Below are positions 53,391 to 64,000 of a stretch of DNA of 64,000 bases, piece by piece; positions within the stretch are counted from its first letter, which is position 1, and every line of letters starts with the position of its first letter. The stretch is from Lewinellaceae bacterium (GTDB taxonomy: Bacteria; Bacteroidota; Bacteroidia; Chitinophagales; Saprospiraceae). The DNA lies in contig JACJYI010000008.1 in assembly GCA_020636225.1 (NCBI GenBank), positions 1 through 64,000 of the forward strand, in the 5' to 3' direction. A program made the position numbers and the translations under genes. The notes under the pieces are model-generated. The model ran no database searches, was not told the DNA's origin, and worked only from the letters and a program-made list of their open reading frames with translations.

Positions 53391-53474
53391 GGGTACAGAA
53401 AAAGTCATCCGGACTTGGGATATTTGTTTATCCCGGCGTCAAATGGATGGCTACCGGTTAGAACTGCGATAATT

Positions 53475-54770
53475 ATGCCTTTTTTCGATTTTATCCAAAC
53501 AGATCCTCAAGTGTCCGCGCTTCTGTCTCAGGAACTTGACCGTCAACGCAGGGGTGTGGAGCTCATTGCCTCGGAGAATTTCACCAGCTATGCGGTGATG
53601 CGGACCATGGGGACCTGGCTCACCAATAAATATGCAGAGGGGTATCCCGGAAAGCGATATTATGGAGGCTGTGAGATCGTCGACCAGGCCGAACAGCTGG
53701 CGATCGATCGCCTGAAAGACCTCTTTGGGGTCGAATATGCCAACGTACAGCCCCACTCGGGTGCCCAGGCCAATGCTGCCGTTTTCCTGGCAGTCCTCCA
53801 GCCTGGTGACACCATCCTGGGATTTGACCTCAGCCACGGGGGGCACTTGTCCCATGGTTCTCCGGTCAACTATTCCGGCAAGGTGTACAACGCCACATTC
53901 TACGGTGTCGAGCAGGAGACCGGTCGGATCGACATGGATAAGGTCGCTGCAACCGCCAGGGAGGTCAAGCCCAAATTGATCGTCTGTGGTGCCTCTGCCT
54001 ATGCTCGCGATTGGGATTATCCCCGTTTCCGGGCCATCGCCGATGAGGTAGGCGCCCTCTTGCTGGCAGATATTGCCCATCCGGCAGGCCTGATCGCCGG
54101 AAGGCATCTCGCCGATCCGGCTCCCTGGGTGGACATCATCACCTCGACGACGCACAAGACCTTGAGAGGCCCGCGCGGAGGGATCATCATGATGGGCAAG
54201 GACAAGGACAACCCCTGGGGGCGCACCACGAAGAAGGGGGAGCCGATCAAGATGTCAGCCATTCTCAACAGTGGCGTGTTTCCAGGCATGCAGGGCGGCC
54301 CACTCGAACATGTCATCGCCGCCAAGGCCGTTGCCTTTGGTGAAGCCCTGCAACCCTCCTTCAAGACCTATGGCGCTCAGGTGATGGCTAATGCGAACGC
54401 CATGGCCGAAGCCCTGGTGGAACGAGGCTATCAACTGGTCTCGGGAGGGACGGACAATCACTTGATGCTGATCGATCTCAGCAACAAGGGCGTCACCGGG
54501 AAAACGGCTGAGGCCACCCTTGGCCAAGCGGATATTACCGTCAACAAGAACATGGTGCCCTTTGATACCCAGTCACCCATGACGACTTCCGGGATCCGGA
54601 TCGGGACGGCGGCAGTGACGACTCGCGGACTCAAGGAGAAGGAATGCGTCCAGATCGTCGACTGGATCGATGCATTGATCCGGAAACCGGACGATGAACA
54701 AGTACAAGCCACCATCCGGAAGGAAGTGAATGCGTTAATGGAGCAGTATCCTTTGTATCCGATGGTATAA
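53475..54770 (+). CDS. glyA: Serine hydroxymethyltransferase
   Basis: 431 residues from ATG 53475 (MPFFDFIQTDPQVS). PLP lysine in TTHKTLRGPRGG (about residue 230), with ELIASENF and YAEGYPGKRYYGGCE at the N-terminus. It interconverts serine and glycine with tetrahydrofolate and feeds one-carbon units to PurN. A longer open frame upstream is antisense to the phosphoesterase gene and is not part of the protein. Confidence 0.96.
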   Translation: MPFFDFIQTDPQVSALLSQELDRQRRGVELIASENFTSYAVMRTMGTWLTNKYAEGYPGKRYYGGCEIVDQAEQLAIDRLKDLFGVEYANVQPHSGAQANAAVFLAVLQPGDTILGFDLSHGGHLSHGSPVNYSGKVYNATFYGVEQETGRIDMDKVAATAREVKPKLIVCGASAYARDWDYPRFRAIADEVGALLLADIAHPAGLIAGRHLADPAPWVDIITSTTHKTLRGPRGGIIMMGKDKDNPWGRTTKKGEPIKMSAILNSGVFPGMQGGPLEHVIAAKAVAFGEALQPSFKTYGAQVMANANAMAEALVERGYQLVSGGTDNHLMLIDLSNKGVTGKTAEATLGQADITVNKNMVPFDTQSPMTTSGIRIGTAAVTTRGLKEKECVQIVDWIDALIRKPDDEQVQATIRKEVNALMEQYPLYPMV

Positions 54771-54828
54771 GTGGAAATTACAAGCATCAAGCGCCTGGTA
54801 AAATCACAAGCACCAAACAGTAAAAGTC

Positions 54829-54860
54829 AATGACCAAAACACCAAAGTGTTTTGGTCATT
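54829..54860 (+). terminator. Terminator of glyA
   Basis: A 14-bp perfect stem AATGACCAAAACAC/GTGTTTTGGTCATT with a CAAA loop, 58 bp after glyA, followed by a T-rich stretch. Confidence 0.65.
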
Positions 54861-54915
54861 TGAATTTGTGATTTTGAATTTGTTTGTTATTTGTTATTTG
54901 TGATTTTGAATTTGC
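54861..54915 (+). repeat. T-rich direct repeat (TTTGTGATTTTGAATTTG)
   Basis: The word TTTGTGATTTTGAATTTG appears at about 54865-54882 and again at about 54897-54914, separated by TTTGTTATTTGTT-like sequence. A related T-rich stretch lies just after the IS110 relic at about 56277-56305. Between 54915 and 55249 I see no gene. Confidence 0.55.
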
Positions 54916-55019
54916 CTGGCCGCCGGCCCTTAGGTTTGCAAAGAGGTCAGAATTGAATACATAGTCATTATCATCATATGTATTTTTCTTCTTTGCTTCT
55001 TTCTTCTTTTTGTTAGCGA

Positions 55020-56262
55020 ATGTGTAAAAGTGGAAAACTCTTTGCTGCCATCTTATGGATAAATGATAGGAGCCGGGATGGGCGAATTAGGCCTGCCGTG
55101 GGTTTTGAAGCCCAGCGCCTGTTGCAATCCCAACCCGGCTTTCTTAAGCATCAAGGCCAGATAGAAAATCAGGTATTAAAACCTACTAGTAGGGTCTCAG
55201 CGCAGCTTAAGATTCCTATCACATTTCAAACATCTAAATGTAAGTCAAAATGAACTTTTTGTGCCACGTTAGGTCGATGTCAGTAAGGAATGGCTTCGAT
55301 CTATGTCTCATCAAAGATGGAGCCAAGGTTTGGCAAGGCCAAATTGATAACTGCAAAACGGACATCCGAGCAACGCTTACCACTTTAAGAAAATCGTTTG
55401 ATGTGACCCTGAGCCAAATGTTGGTTTGTCATGGAGTCAACCGGTGTGTATGGCAATCTACTTCTCGAAGTTCTTTGGGCTAAAAAAAGTGCCTACATGG
55501 GTTGAGCATGCCTCACATATCAAATCATCAAGTGGCATGACAAAGAGGTAAAAAACGACGCCATAGATGCAGAGCGAATTGCCATCTATGGTGTTCGCTT
55601 TCAAGACAAAGCAAGACTCTGGACGCCTCCAAGAGATGTCATTAGAAAATTGAGTGTTATGGCCAGTCTACGATCCAGACTCATTCGAGCCAAGACGATG
55701 TTAACCCTGCCAATGAAAGAACTCAATTCATTTTCAAAGCCGGAGATGGCTTGTTTGGTCAGTGAAACTCCACACACGGTTATCGAACAGATCAATGAGC
55801 GGATCAAGAACATTGACAAGCAGATCCAGCAGATCATCGAACAAGATGCTCAGGTGAGCCGCAAAGTTGATCAAATCACCTCTGTAAAGGGGTTGGCATG
55901 GTGACTGCTGTCGCATTGATGATAGAAACCAATGAGTTCACTAAATATGAAAATGCTAAAAAATTAGCCTGTGCTGCCGGTGTCGCTCCTTTCGAGTACT
56001 CTTCAGGCCTCTACAAAGGCAAGCGTCATGTTAGCCCGAGGGCAAATAAACGGATCAAAACCTTGCTCCATCAATGTGCCAGATCGGCAATTGCCGTCCC
56101 AGGAGAGCTGAGTGACTACTACTGTAGAAAAGTGGCTGAGGGAAAACATAAAATGAGTGTTCTAAATGCCGTTCGGAACAAAATCTTGCACCGAATCTTT
56201 GCCCTCGTCAGGGATGACACTATGTATGATCCAAATTTTCAACATATGATTGCTTAACCCAT
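55020..56262 (+). mobile_element. Decayed IS110-family element (boundaries approximate)
   Basis: It includes the broken transposase gene and about 230 bp of upstream non-coding sequence. IS110 elements lack clear terminal inverted repeats and no target duplication is visible, so both ends are guesses. The upstream part has a 12-bp palindrome CCTACTAGTAGG at 55182-55193 and a GGGTTT/AAGCCC hairpin near 55100, the position where IS110 elements encode their bridge RNA. Confidence 0.6.
55250..56257 (+). pseudogene. IS110-family transposase, multiply frameshifted
   Basis: Pieces of the DEDD transposase occur in order but in different frames: VDVSKEWL (55273), FDLCLIKDGAKVWQGQ (55295), MESTGVYGNLLLE (55431), WVEHASHIKSS (55498), NDAIDAERIAIYG (about 55554), then the Transposase_20 part GVGMVTAVA (about 55890), AAGVAPFEYSSG and RANKRIKTLLHQCA. 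At least five frame changes and internal stops are needed, so the gene is dead. The catalytic acidic residues and the C-terminal serine are nevertheless recognisable, which means the decay is fairly recent. Confidence 0.9.
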
Positions 56263-56375
56263 AGAAAACAGGCGGGTTTGTGATTTGTGTTTTGAGATTT
56301 GGAATTTCCCCACGCGCTTTTCTCCATTTCCTTAATTGTCAGAGTACTTTGCGCCCTTCTGGCTGGAGATCACAC

Positions 56376-56400
56376 AAAAAGCCCTCCCCGAAGGGAGGGC
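56376..56400 (-). terminator. Terminator of the outer-membrane barrel gene
   Basis: GCCCTCCC/GGGAGGGC stem with a short CGAA loop, followed on the minus strand by five T. It lies 32 bp after the barrel gene. Confidence 0.8.
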
Positions 56401-56432
56401 CAACCTGATGAGTATGAGAAAATGATGGTTTC

Positions 56433-57413
56433 CTAGAAGAAGAACTGGACACCGGCATTGAGCATGTTGTACTCATAGTTCGGGTTGTCCTCGAAGAGAT
56501 TGCTCAGTTCGTAGTCGGCATACAACTGCCACCAGCGCTGCCCGATGGCAGCTGTGACGCCATATTGCCAGAGGTTGGTCGCGTAGTCGTCCCGGAGGCG
56601 CAATTCGGCCTTTTCGCCGTCTGCAGTTTTGAACTCAAGGTCCTGGAAGGCATACAGGCGAATGCCCCCGTATCCACCCAACATGACATTCAGGCTTTTC
56701 TTCTTCGATCCGGCAAAGCGCAGCTGCACGGGAAGAACCAGGGATTGCCTGCTGAACTGGGAGTGCTCCAGGGTGCTGGCGTAGGGGGAAGGTGGTACAT
56801 AGACAGGGTTGTCATCCTGTACCATCAGGCGATGGTCGCTGCTCACTTCAACATAGTTGAACTTCCAGAGCAGGCCATAGTTGATGTGCGCAATGCTGCT
56901 TGGACCGCCAAGACGAGTCGAGAACATGAGCCCAACGTTGCCACTCCAGGAGCGCCAGGGTTCGAATTCAGGCGTGATGGCATTCTCTCCGATGGTGCCC
57001 TCCAGCATATAGGTCGGGCCAAAGTTGAGCAGGAAGTAGGATTTGGTCCGTTTGGGTCCCTTCTTGTCGCCCAGGGAGATCTTCACCTTGTTTTTGGTGC
57101 TGTCTGTAGAGATCTCGATCGATTGATCCTCGTCGTCGCCATCAAGCATATCGTCCAAGGCATCACCGAGATCGTCCATGGCATCCTCCAGGTCATCAGC
57201 CGCATCTTCCATGGCATCCTCAAAGTCCTCCTGGTCGATTTCTCCGTTCTTGTATTTGGTTTCCAGTTCCTTCACTTTGTCCTCAAATGCCTTGGTGGCC
57301 TCTTTGATCTTGGTGGTGATGGATTCAGATCCTTCTGTTTGGGCGTGCAGGGTCCCAAAGCCGAACAGGCATAGGAAGGACAGGATGCACAGGTGCAAGA
57401 GCATGCGTTTCAT
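56433..57413 (-). CDS. Outer-membrane beta-barrel protein with acidic helical N-terminus
   Basis: 326 residues. Signal peptide 1-24 (ends TLHAQ), a highly charged helical segment (about 28-110; EDAMEDAADDLEDAMDDLGD-like heptads) and a C-terminal barrel-like half (about 125-326) with alternating residues, ending in aromatic VQFFF, typical of outer-membrane proteins. Third gene after a sigma factor and a membrane protein, spaced 18 bp, so likely in their regulon. Function unknown. Confidence 0.85.
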   Translation of the reverse strand: MKRMLLHLCILSFLCLFGFGTLHAQTEGSESITTKIKEATKAFEDKVKELETKYKNGEIDQEDFEDAMEDAADDLEDAMDDLGDALDDMLDGDDEDQSIEISTDSTKNKVKISLGDKKGPKRTKSYFLLNFGPTYMLEGTIGENAITPEFEPWRSWSGNVGLMFSTRLGGPSSIAHINYGLLWKFNYVEVSSDHRLMVQDDNPVYVPPSPYASTLEHSQFSRQSLVLPVQLRFAGSKKKSLNVMLGGYGGIRLYAFQDLEFKTADGEKAELRLRDDYATNLWQYGVTAAIGQRWWQLYADYELSNLFEDNPNYEYNMLNAGVQFFF

Positions 57414-57431
57414 GGTGTTGGATTTAATGAT

Positions 57432-58148
57432 TTACCAGTTGATTTCGATTTCAGTTGATTCTGCCGAGCTGAAGGCCAGGATGTCCTTGAACAGTTTCGG
57501 ACTGGCCTTTTGCAGGGTGCCGACCAGGCGGGCTGGCCCGGTCATGTCTTCAGGTCCTTCAAGATCCTCCCGGACCGTGGAGATGCCTTTCTTGATCGGA
57601 TGGGAAGCATAGATCGGACGATCAGGTTCCATGATCCGGATGTCATTTGGAAGGGTAATCCGATCTCCATCCAATCGGGTGATCGGATTCAGGATGGATA
57701 CCACTTTGCCGGGTAGCCGGTCTACGGGAATGAGGTCATGCGAAGGCGATTCAAGAGTGGCCAGATCATTCGTTTCGTTTGCTTGATCCGGTTGGGTGGC
57801 TACCCGGATCGGGTGAGCAGGTTCATGAGTCAATTCCCGGGCTGCAGGCGCGGAACGGTTCTCCTGGACGAGCATGGGCAGGTCGGCTGATACATCCGGA
57901 TCGGCCACGTCCACGGCAGGTTCTGTTTGAACCGGACCAGAATGGCTGGCCATGTCTTTCTCCGGTGCCGAAGAAGGCCACAGAAGGAATCCGGCAACGA
58001 TCAGCAGTGCAAGAGTGGCAGCCAGTCGCATCCATGGAAATGGCTTGCGGCGATTCTTCTTCTCCAGGACCTGATCCCAGAGTCCATCGTCTACCGGAAA
58101 CTGGTAGTCGGCAAATGCCTCCTGGAACTTCTTTTCAATAGGATCCAT
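57432..58148 (-). CDS. Single-span membrane protein, probable anti-sigma factor
   Basis: 238 residues. A cytoplasmic-like N-terminal segment (1-38; FQEAFADYQFPVDDGLWDQVL), one membrane segment (about 41-58; LAATLALLIVAGFLLW) and a proline-rich periplasmic part. The N-terminal pattern (EEAF…W…L before a basic stop) resembles the short anti-sigma region seen behind Bacteroidota ECF sigma genes. No zinc motif. It overlaps the sigma gene by 14 bp, which supports the pairing. Confidence 0.75.
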   Translation of the reverse strand: MDPIEKKFQEAFADYQFPVDDGLWDQVLEKKNRRKPFPWMRLAATLALLIVAGFLLWPSSAPEKDMASHSGPVQTEPAVDVADPDVSADLPMLVQENRSAPAARELTHEPAHPIRVATQPDQANETNDLATLESPSHDLIPVDRLPGKVVSILNPITRLDGDRITLPNDIRIMEPDRPIYASHPIKKGISTVREDLEGPEDMTGPARLVGTLQKASPKLFKDILAFSSAESTEIEINW

Positions 58149-58716
58149 AATGTGTTTCTTTTTGCGTCCCCTGCTCTACGAGCGACCGTATGGCAGCTTT
58201 GGCTTTGAAATACTGTGTCTTGCTGGTGTTCTCCGAAATGCCCAGCATTCCGGCGATCTCCTTGTGTCCGAATCCTTCGATGGCAAACAGGTTGAAGATG
58301 GTCTTGTATCCCACCGGCAGACTGTCGATCATCTTCAACAGGTCTTCCGTGGCCAGCTCTGACATGATGCTGTTGTCCTTGACCGTGATCGTGACCTCAT
58401 CTGCCAGGTCATCGAAGGCATGTCGTTTTTCGCGTCGGATGGTATCGATGCATTCCCGGATCAGGATGGATTTGAACCAGGATTCGAACTGGACCGTCTC
58501 ACGCAATTCGTCCAGCTTGTTGAAGGCCCGGGCGAAGGAGGTGGACACAGCTTCCTGTGCCAGATCGATCCGATAGAGATACCGCCGACAGACGCCCATC
58601 ATTTTGGGAGCCAGTTGATCGAAGATCATGCGCATGGCCCGTTGGTCACCACCCTGGGCTGCTTCTACCCAGTGCTGCAGGGCAGGTGGCTTGCGCATGT
58701 TAACGATCTTGCTCAT
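58135..58716 (-). CDS. ECF-type RNA polymerase sigma factor
   Basis: 193 residues. Region 2 (about 20-85; YRIDLAQEAVSTSFARAFNKLDEL) and region 4 (about 128-185; LPVGYKTIFNLFAIEGFGHKEIAGMLGISENTSKTQYFKAKAAIR) are both complete. The start may instead be the ATG six codons downstream. Directs transcription of a small regulon; the two following genes are the obvious first targets. Confidence 0.94.
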   Translation of the reverse strand: MSKIVNMRKPPALQHWVEAAQGGDQRAMRMIFDQLAPKMMGVCRRYLYRIDLAQEAVSTSFARAFNKLDELRETVQFESWFKSILIRECIDTIRREKRHAFDDLADEVTITVKDNSIMSELATEDLLKMIDSLPVGYKTIFNLFAIEGFGHKEIAGMLGISENTSKTQYFKAKAAIRSLVEQGTQKETHYGSY

Positions 58717-59139
58717 TCGGGTGGTTTCGCTTCAATGACGGATCAGGTCCGGGAAAGGTTGTCCGGGGGGTGAAAATTTTTCAAAAGGTCGCCTTTTCTA
58801 TTCTTTTAATCCCGTTGAATCGACAGATCAGCCGTTGCGGTGGACGAACCGGGACTGATTTCTGATTCCTGGTTGATCCAGCTGAGGATCGTGCTAGAAA
58901 TGGGCAGTTGAATGTTCAAAGCGGTTGCTGATGCAACCTCTGTTCCATGTTCAAGGTGAATATCGTTCTCCGCAGAATGGGAGGTCTGTGACCTCTCTTG
59001 AACCGGTTGGGCCTGAAGGGCGGTTGGTAAATGGCCAGGTTCCAAGGAAGAACCCTGGACCTGAGGCCAAACCAGGAACCTGAAACAAAGGAACCAGGAA
59101 CAATAACCGTCATTCTGGGTTCTTGTCTTAATCTTGCAT
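58717..59139. other. Gene-free interval between the sigma factor and GNAT-like genes
   Basis: About 420 bp. A minus-strand frame at 58806-59045 (79 codons) has no recognisable domain or signal and I do not support it. Near the right side short repeats of ACCAGGAAC occur (59070-59105). A TAATCTTG box at 59129, one base off the -7 consensus, precedes the next gene. Confidence 0.5.
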
Positions 59140-59997
59140 ATGGATATCCAAATTCTGCCTGCAACCGAGATCGACCAACTGAAGTGGGACAGTTGCGTGC
59201 ACTATGCGACTCACCCTTCCTTCACCGGGTATACCTGGTATCTCAATGCCTGGGACAAGGACTGGATCGGTATGGTCGAAGGCGACTATGAGTCGGTCAT
59301 GCCGCTATTCCGGCAGAAGGACTGGCTGGGTCGAACCGTGTACCGCCAACCCGGTCATATCGGGCCTACCGGCCCGTTCAGTATCCATGTGATGAGCCGG
59401 CCCCGGATCCTCGTGTTTCTGAAAGCCGCACCCGGCCGATTGCAGCATGTTCTGCTTCCCTGGGAAGGGCAGGTCGGATTGCCCGGTGTCTCGGCCAGTC
59501 CATTGAAGCGCGACCTCCTGCAATTGTATGAGCCCTACGCTCAGTTGAAGTCAGGATTCAGCTGGTTGAAGGATGCCGGGCAGAAGGATTGGGCCATGAT
59601 CCAACTGACTCCGGAATCCATTGCGTCCTTCTGGCAGAAACATGAACCATCCTACCGGGGCAAGGACAAGGACGTCCATCGCTACCATCGCATCATGTAC
59701 CAGGCCCTGCATCGTGGGCATGGCTTTCTCTCGGGAATCGGTTCGACCGCCGACCAATTGGAAGCCGCTGCTTTTTTTATCACCACGGGGGGGATCCTCT
59801 ATCGCTTGTTCTCGGCATCCGTGCCAGGGCAGAGGGGGGAGGAGGCCAGGCGGGCGATGTATGATCTGTTGATCCAGACCCACGCCGGGCGGCCCTGGAT
59901 GTTGGATTTCAACGGCGACGCTCTGGCTCCGTCCTTTGGGGCCACCCGCATGCACTACACCAGGATCGACTCCGGCCCCGGCAAGGGAAAGGGATAG
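59140..59997 (+). CDS. GNAT-like (FemAB-related) protein
   Basis: 285 residues from ATG 59140 (MDIQILPATEIDQLKW). It has the two-lobed pattern of FemAB/BioF2-like acyltransferases: an N-terminal YTWYLNAW region, and a C-terminal FFITTGGILYRLFSAS followed by MLDFNGDALAPSFG. I am not sure of the substrate; these are often peptidyl or aminoacyl transfers. Its last 43 bp overlap the 3' end of truA on the other strand. Confidence 0.75.
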   Translation: MDIQILPATEIDQLKWDSCVHYATHPSFTGYTWYLNAWDKDWIGMVEGDYESVMPLFRQKDWLGRTVYRQPGHIGPTGPFSIHVMSRPRILVFLKAAPGRLQHVLLPWEGQVGLPGVSASPLKRDLLQLYEPYAQLKSGFSWLKDAGQKDWAMIQLTPESIASFWQKHEPSYRGKDKDVHRYHRIMYQALHRGHGFLSGIGSTADQLEAAAFFITTGGILYRLFSASVPGQRGEEARRAMYDLLIQTHAGRPWMLDFNGDALAPSFGATRMHYTRIDSGPGKGKG

Positions 59998-60725
59998 CGC
60001 ACCCCGGTGAGGGTCAGGCCATCCGGAGGTACGCTCCAACTGCCCTCCAGTAAAATCTGGTTGTCCATGGCCTTCCGTACATCCTCGAGCGCGAGCTTGC
60101 CTTCGGAAACACGCAGGCACATGCCCACGATCAACCGGATCATCCCACGCAGAAATCGGTCGGAGGTCACCCAGTAGGTCAGCTGTGTGCCTGTTCGGTC
60201 GCTGATCCAGAACGACTCGGAGAGGCGGCAAGTCCGTGTCCTGGCATCGGTGCCGGTCTTGCAGAACGGGGCGAATTCCGTATAATCCAGGAGCAAATGG
60301 GCGGCCTCGTTCAGGAGATGCAGATCCGTCTGGTGGGCAAACGGATAATACCAGGATTGTGCCCCGATCAAGGGATCCTTTCGAAGATGGACCTGGTATC
60401 GATACTGACGTTGGATGGCATCAAATCGCGCATGTGCTTCCTGACGAACAGGATGAAGACCATGGATGGCGATGTCGGCGGGCAGCAGCTTGTTCAGGCG
60501 AAGGAGGAAATGTTCGGGAAAGGACGATGGCCAGTCAAAATGGGCATAATAGCCGGCAGCGTGGACACCGGCATCCGTGCGGCCACATCCGACGATCTCG
60601 ACATGTTCGCGGAACAGCGTGTGAAGGTGCTCTTCGATGATGGCCTGGATGCCCGTCCCGTTCGGCTGGGATTGCCATCCCGAATAGGCGGTTCCATTGT
60701 ATGAGCATTCCAGGAAGTAGCGCAT
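59955..60725 (-). CDS. truA: tRNA pseudouridine(38-40) synthase
   Basis: 256 residues, normal length. The catalytic aspartate is in VGCGRTDAGVHAAGYYAHF (about residue 52), with RLNKLLPADIAIHGL and the C-terminal FLRGMIRLIVG motif. It isomerises U38-40 in tRNA. 3' overlap of 43 bp with the GNAT-like gene. Confidence 0.96.
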   Translation of the reverse strand: MRYFLECSYNGTAYSGWQSQPNGTGIQAIIEEHLHTLFREHVEIVGCGRTDAGVHAAGYYAHFDWPSSFPEHFLLRLNKLLPADIAIHGLHPVRQEAHARFDAIQRQYRYQVHLRKDPLIGAQSWYYPFAHQTDLHLLNEAAHLLLDYTEFAPFCKTGTDARTRTCRLSESFWISDRTGTQLTYWVTSDRFLRGMIRLIVGMCLRVSEGKLALEDVRKAMDNQILLEGSWSVPPDGLTLTGVRYPFPLPGPESILV

Positions 60726-60767
60726 GGATGCAAAGGTAGATCGTTTTACGGGCGAGGCATAACAAGA

Positions 60768-60797
60768 GAAAAGGCCACCTGTCCGGGTGGCCTTTTC
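60768..60797 (-). terminator. Terminator of the DoxX-family gene
   Basis: A 12-bp stem GAAAAGGCCACC/GGTGGCCTTTTC with a 6-nt loop, 22 bp after the minus-strand gene. A and T runs on both sides make it usable from either direction. Confidence 0.85.
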
Positions 60798-60818
60798 AGC
60801 AGTCTAAGACGTAGGTGA

Positions 60819-61181
60819 TCAGCCGATCACCGCATTGTCTTTGGCGATGTTGGCGGCATACAGCCAGGAGGCACCAGCCAGCATCAGATCCTTGAGGACA
60901 TTGCCGGTGGCGGCCTGGTCACCGTCCATCGCCCCGCCGAGGTGGACAAAGACGACCATCAGGATCAGAAAGAGGCCAAGCAGGACGGTGGCCAGCTTGT
61001 CCATTTTTCCGATGATAATGCTCACACCGGCCAGGAGGAGGCAGAGACCGGTAAAATACACCAGCAGTGTACTGCCAAAGGCCATGGGGGCCATGGCCTC
61101 AGCGCCCATGAAATGAAAAAGGGCAAAGACGATAAACGGGATGGCAAACAGATACTTGCCGAGATTCAGGATCGCATTCAT
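60819..61181 (-). CDS. DoxX-family membrane protein
   Basis: 120 residues with four hydrophobic segments (starting LGKYLFAIPFIVFALFHF) in the standard DoxX layout. Function of this branch is uncertain. Divergent from the phase-variable gene, with about 290 A+T-rich bp between them that hold no gene I can support. Confidence 0.85.
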   Translation of the reverse strand: MNAILNLGKYLFAIPFIVFALFHFMGAEAMAPMAFGSTLLVYFTGLCLLLAGVSIIIGKMDKLATVLLGLFLILMVVFVHLGGAMDGDQAATGNVLKDLMLAGASWLYAANIAKDNAVIG

Positions 61182-61470
61182 AGCATGATTGGGTTTGGTA
61201 ACGGTTGGATTGTCAGCTATGAATATCTGATAATATTCTGGTGTACAGAAACATCGTTGTGAGCTTTTCCATCCACCAACTTCACAATCCCTGTATACAA
61301 AATTTCATTGTGGTTATAGACTAATATTGAATTCGCTTAAGAATATAATTTTGAAATCTTCCTGATTGATTGCATGGCATATGTTAAATATTTTGATTAT
61401 TAGAGGAATGTATTGACATTTTAAGTTGTATAAAATAACTTGAACCATTATCCATCAAAAACCTGAAATC

Positions 61471-64000
<2,530 letters not shown>

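Noticed and set aside
52890..53474. N-terminal extension of glyA by 195 codons
   Set aside because: The extension is antisense to the phosphoesterase gene, and the family N-terminus starts at 53475.
58806..59045. 79-codon minus-strand frame between the sigma factor and GNAT-like genes
   Set aside because: No domain, no signal sequence and no promoter box; the composition is unremarkable.
61413..61434. TTGACA and TATAAA as a sigma-70 promoter for the phase-variable gene
   Set aside because: The spacer is 10 bp, too short for the classic form, and the boxes do not fit the Bacteroidota consensus.

Overview
The window looks like a chromosomal segment of a Bacteroidota bacterium, most likely from the Saprospiria (Saprospiraceae, Haliscomenobacter/Lewinella-like). 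This rests on several signs: several very large secreted proteins with type IX secretion (T9SS) C-terminal signals of both type A (Por sorting domain) and type B (CHU_C, gliding-associated); SprB-type repeats; an LpxC-FabZ fusion; DUF2911, DUF3667 and DUF983 proteins; and promoters of the Bacteroidota form TTG-N19/20-TAnnTTTG. G+C is moderately high and arginine codons CGG/AGG are common, except in the first gene. This is an assignment from gene content, not from a marker-gene tree.

Layout. 1-7.2 kb: a 2403-residue secreted modular protein (CUB, HYR, P-domain, dockerin, cohesin, T9SS-A). 7.4-10.2 kb: lipid A genes lpxC/fabZ and lpxA plus an ABC ATPase. 10.2-13 kb: MerR regulator, DUF3667 protein and M23 peptidase on the minus strand. 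13-15.7 kb: alaS. 15.7-22 kb: M14 peptidase and a second giant HYR/dockerin/cohesin T9SS protein. 22-25.7 kb: small membrane protein and a tightly overlapping oxidoreductase-lipoprotein-sugar transferase operon. 25.7-31 kb: thiolase, recN, DUF2911 protein, an iodotyrosine-deiodinase-like flavoenzyme and an SDR. 31.2-32.7 kb: MlaE/MlaF lipid transport pair. 33-34.1 kb: two tRNA-Leu genes (CAG, GAG) embedded in palindromic repeats derived from their own 3' ends. 34.3-40.7 kb: a SprB-repeat surface protein, hutI and a thioredoxin-SPOR protein. 40.8-44.8 kb: fabH, DUF983, efp, accB, accC. 44.8-48.7 kb: MsbA-like exporter, a T9SS protein and a PLP enzyme. 48.8-54.8 kb: a PorE-like protein with a SPOR end, purN, a secreted phosphoesterase and glyA. 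55-56.3 kb: a heavily frameshifted IS110-family relic. 56.4-58.7 kb: an ECF sigma factor with a likely anti-sigma partner and an outer-membrane barrel protein. 59.1-61.2 kb: a GNAT-like protein, truA and a DoxX-family protein. 61.5 kb to the end: a large beta-helix T9SS protein whose signal peptide contains (CT)21, which puts the gene out of frame here.

The housekeeping genes (lipid A, fatty acid initiation, tRNA charging and modification, purine and one-carbon metabolism) are ordinary. The interest is at the cell surface. Four large T9SS cargo proteins lie in the window, two of them share a dockerin-cohesin-T9SS tail, and a third carries a cohesin-like module. The last one appears to be switched by a dinucleotide repeat in the hydrophobic core of its signal peptide. 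That arrangement is the best candidate for an undescribed system here.
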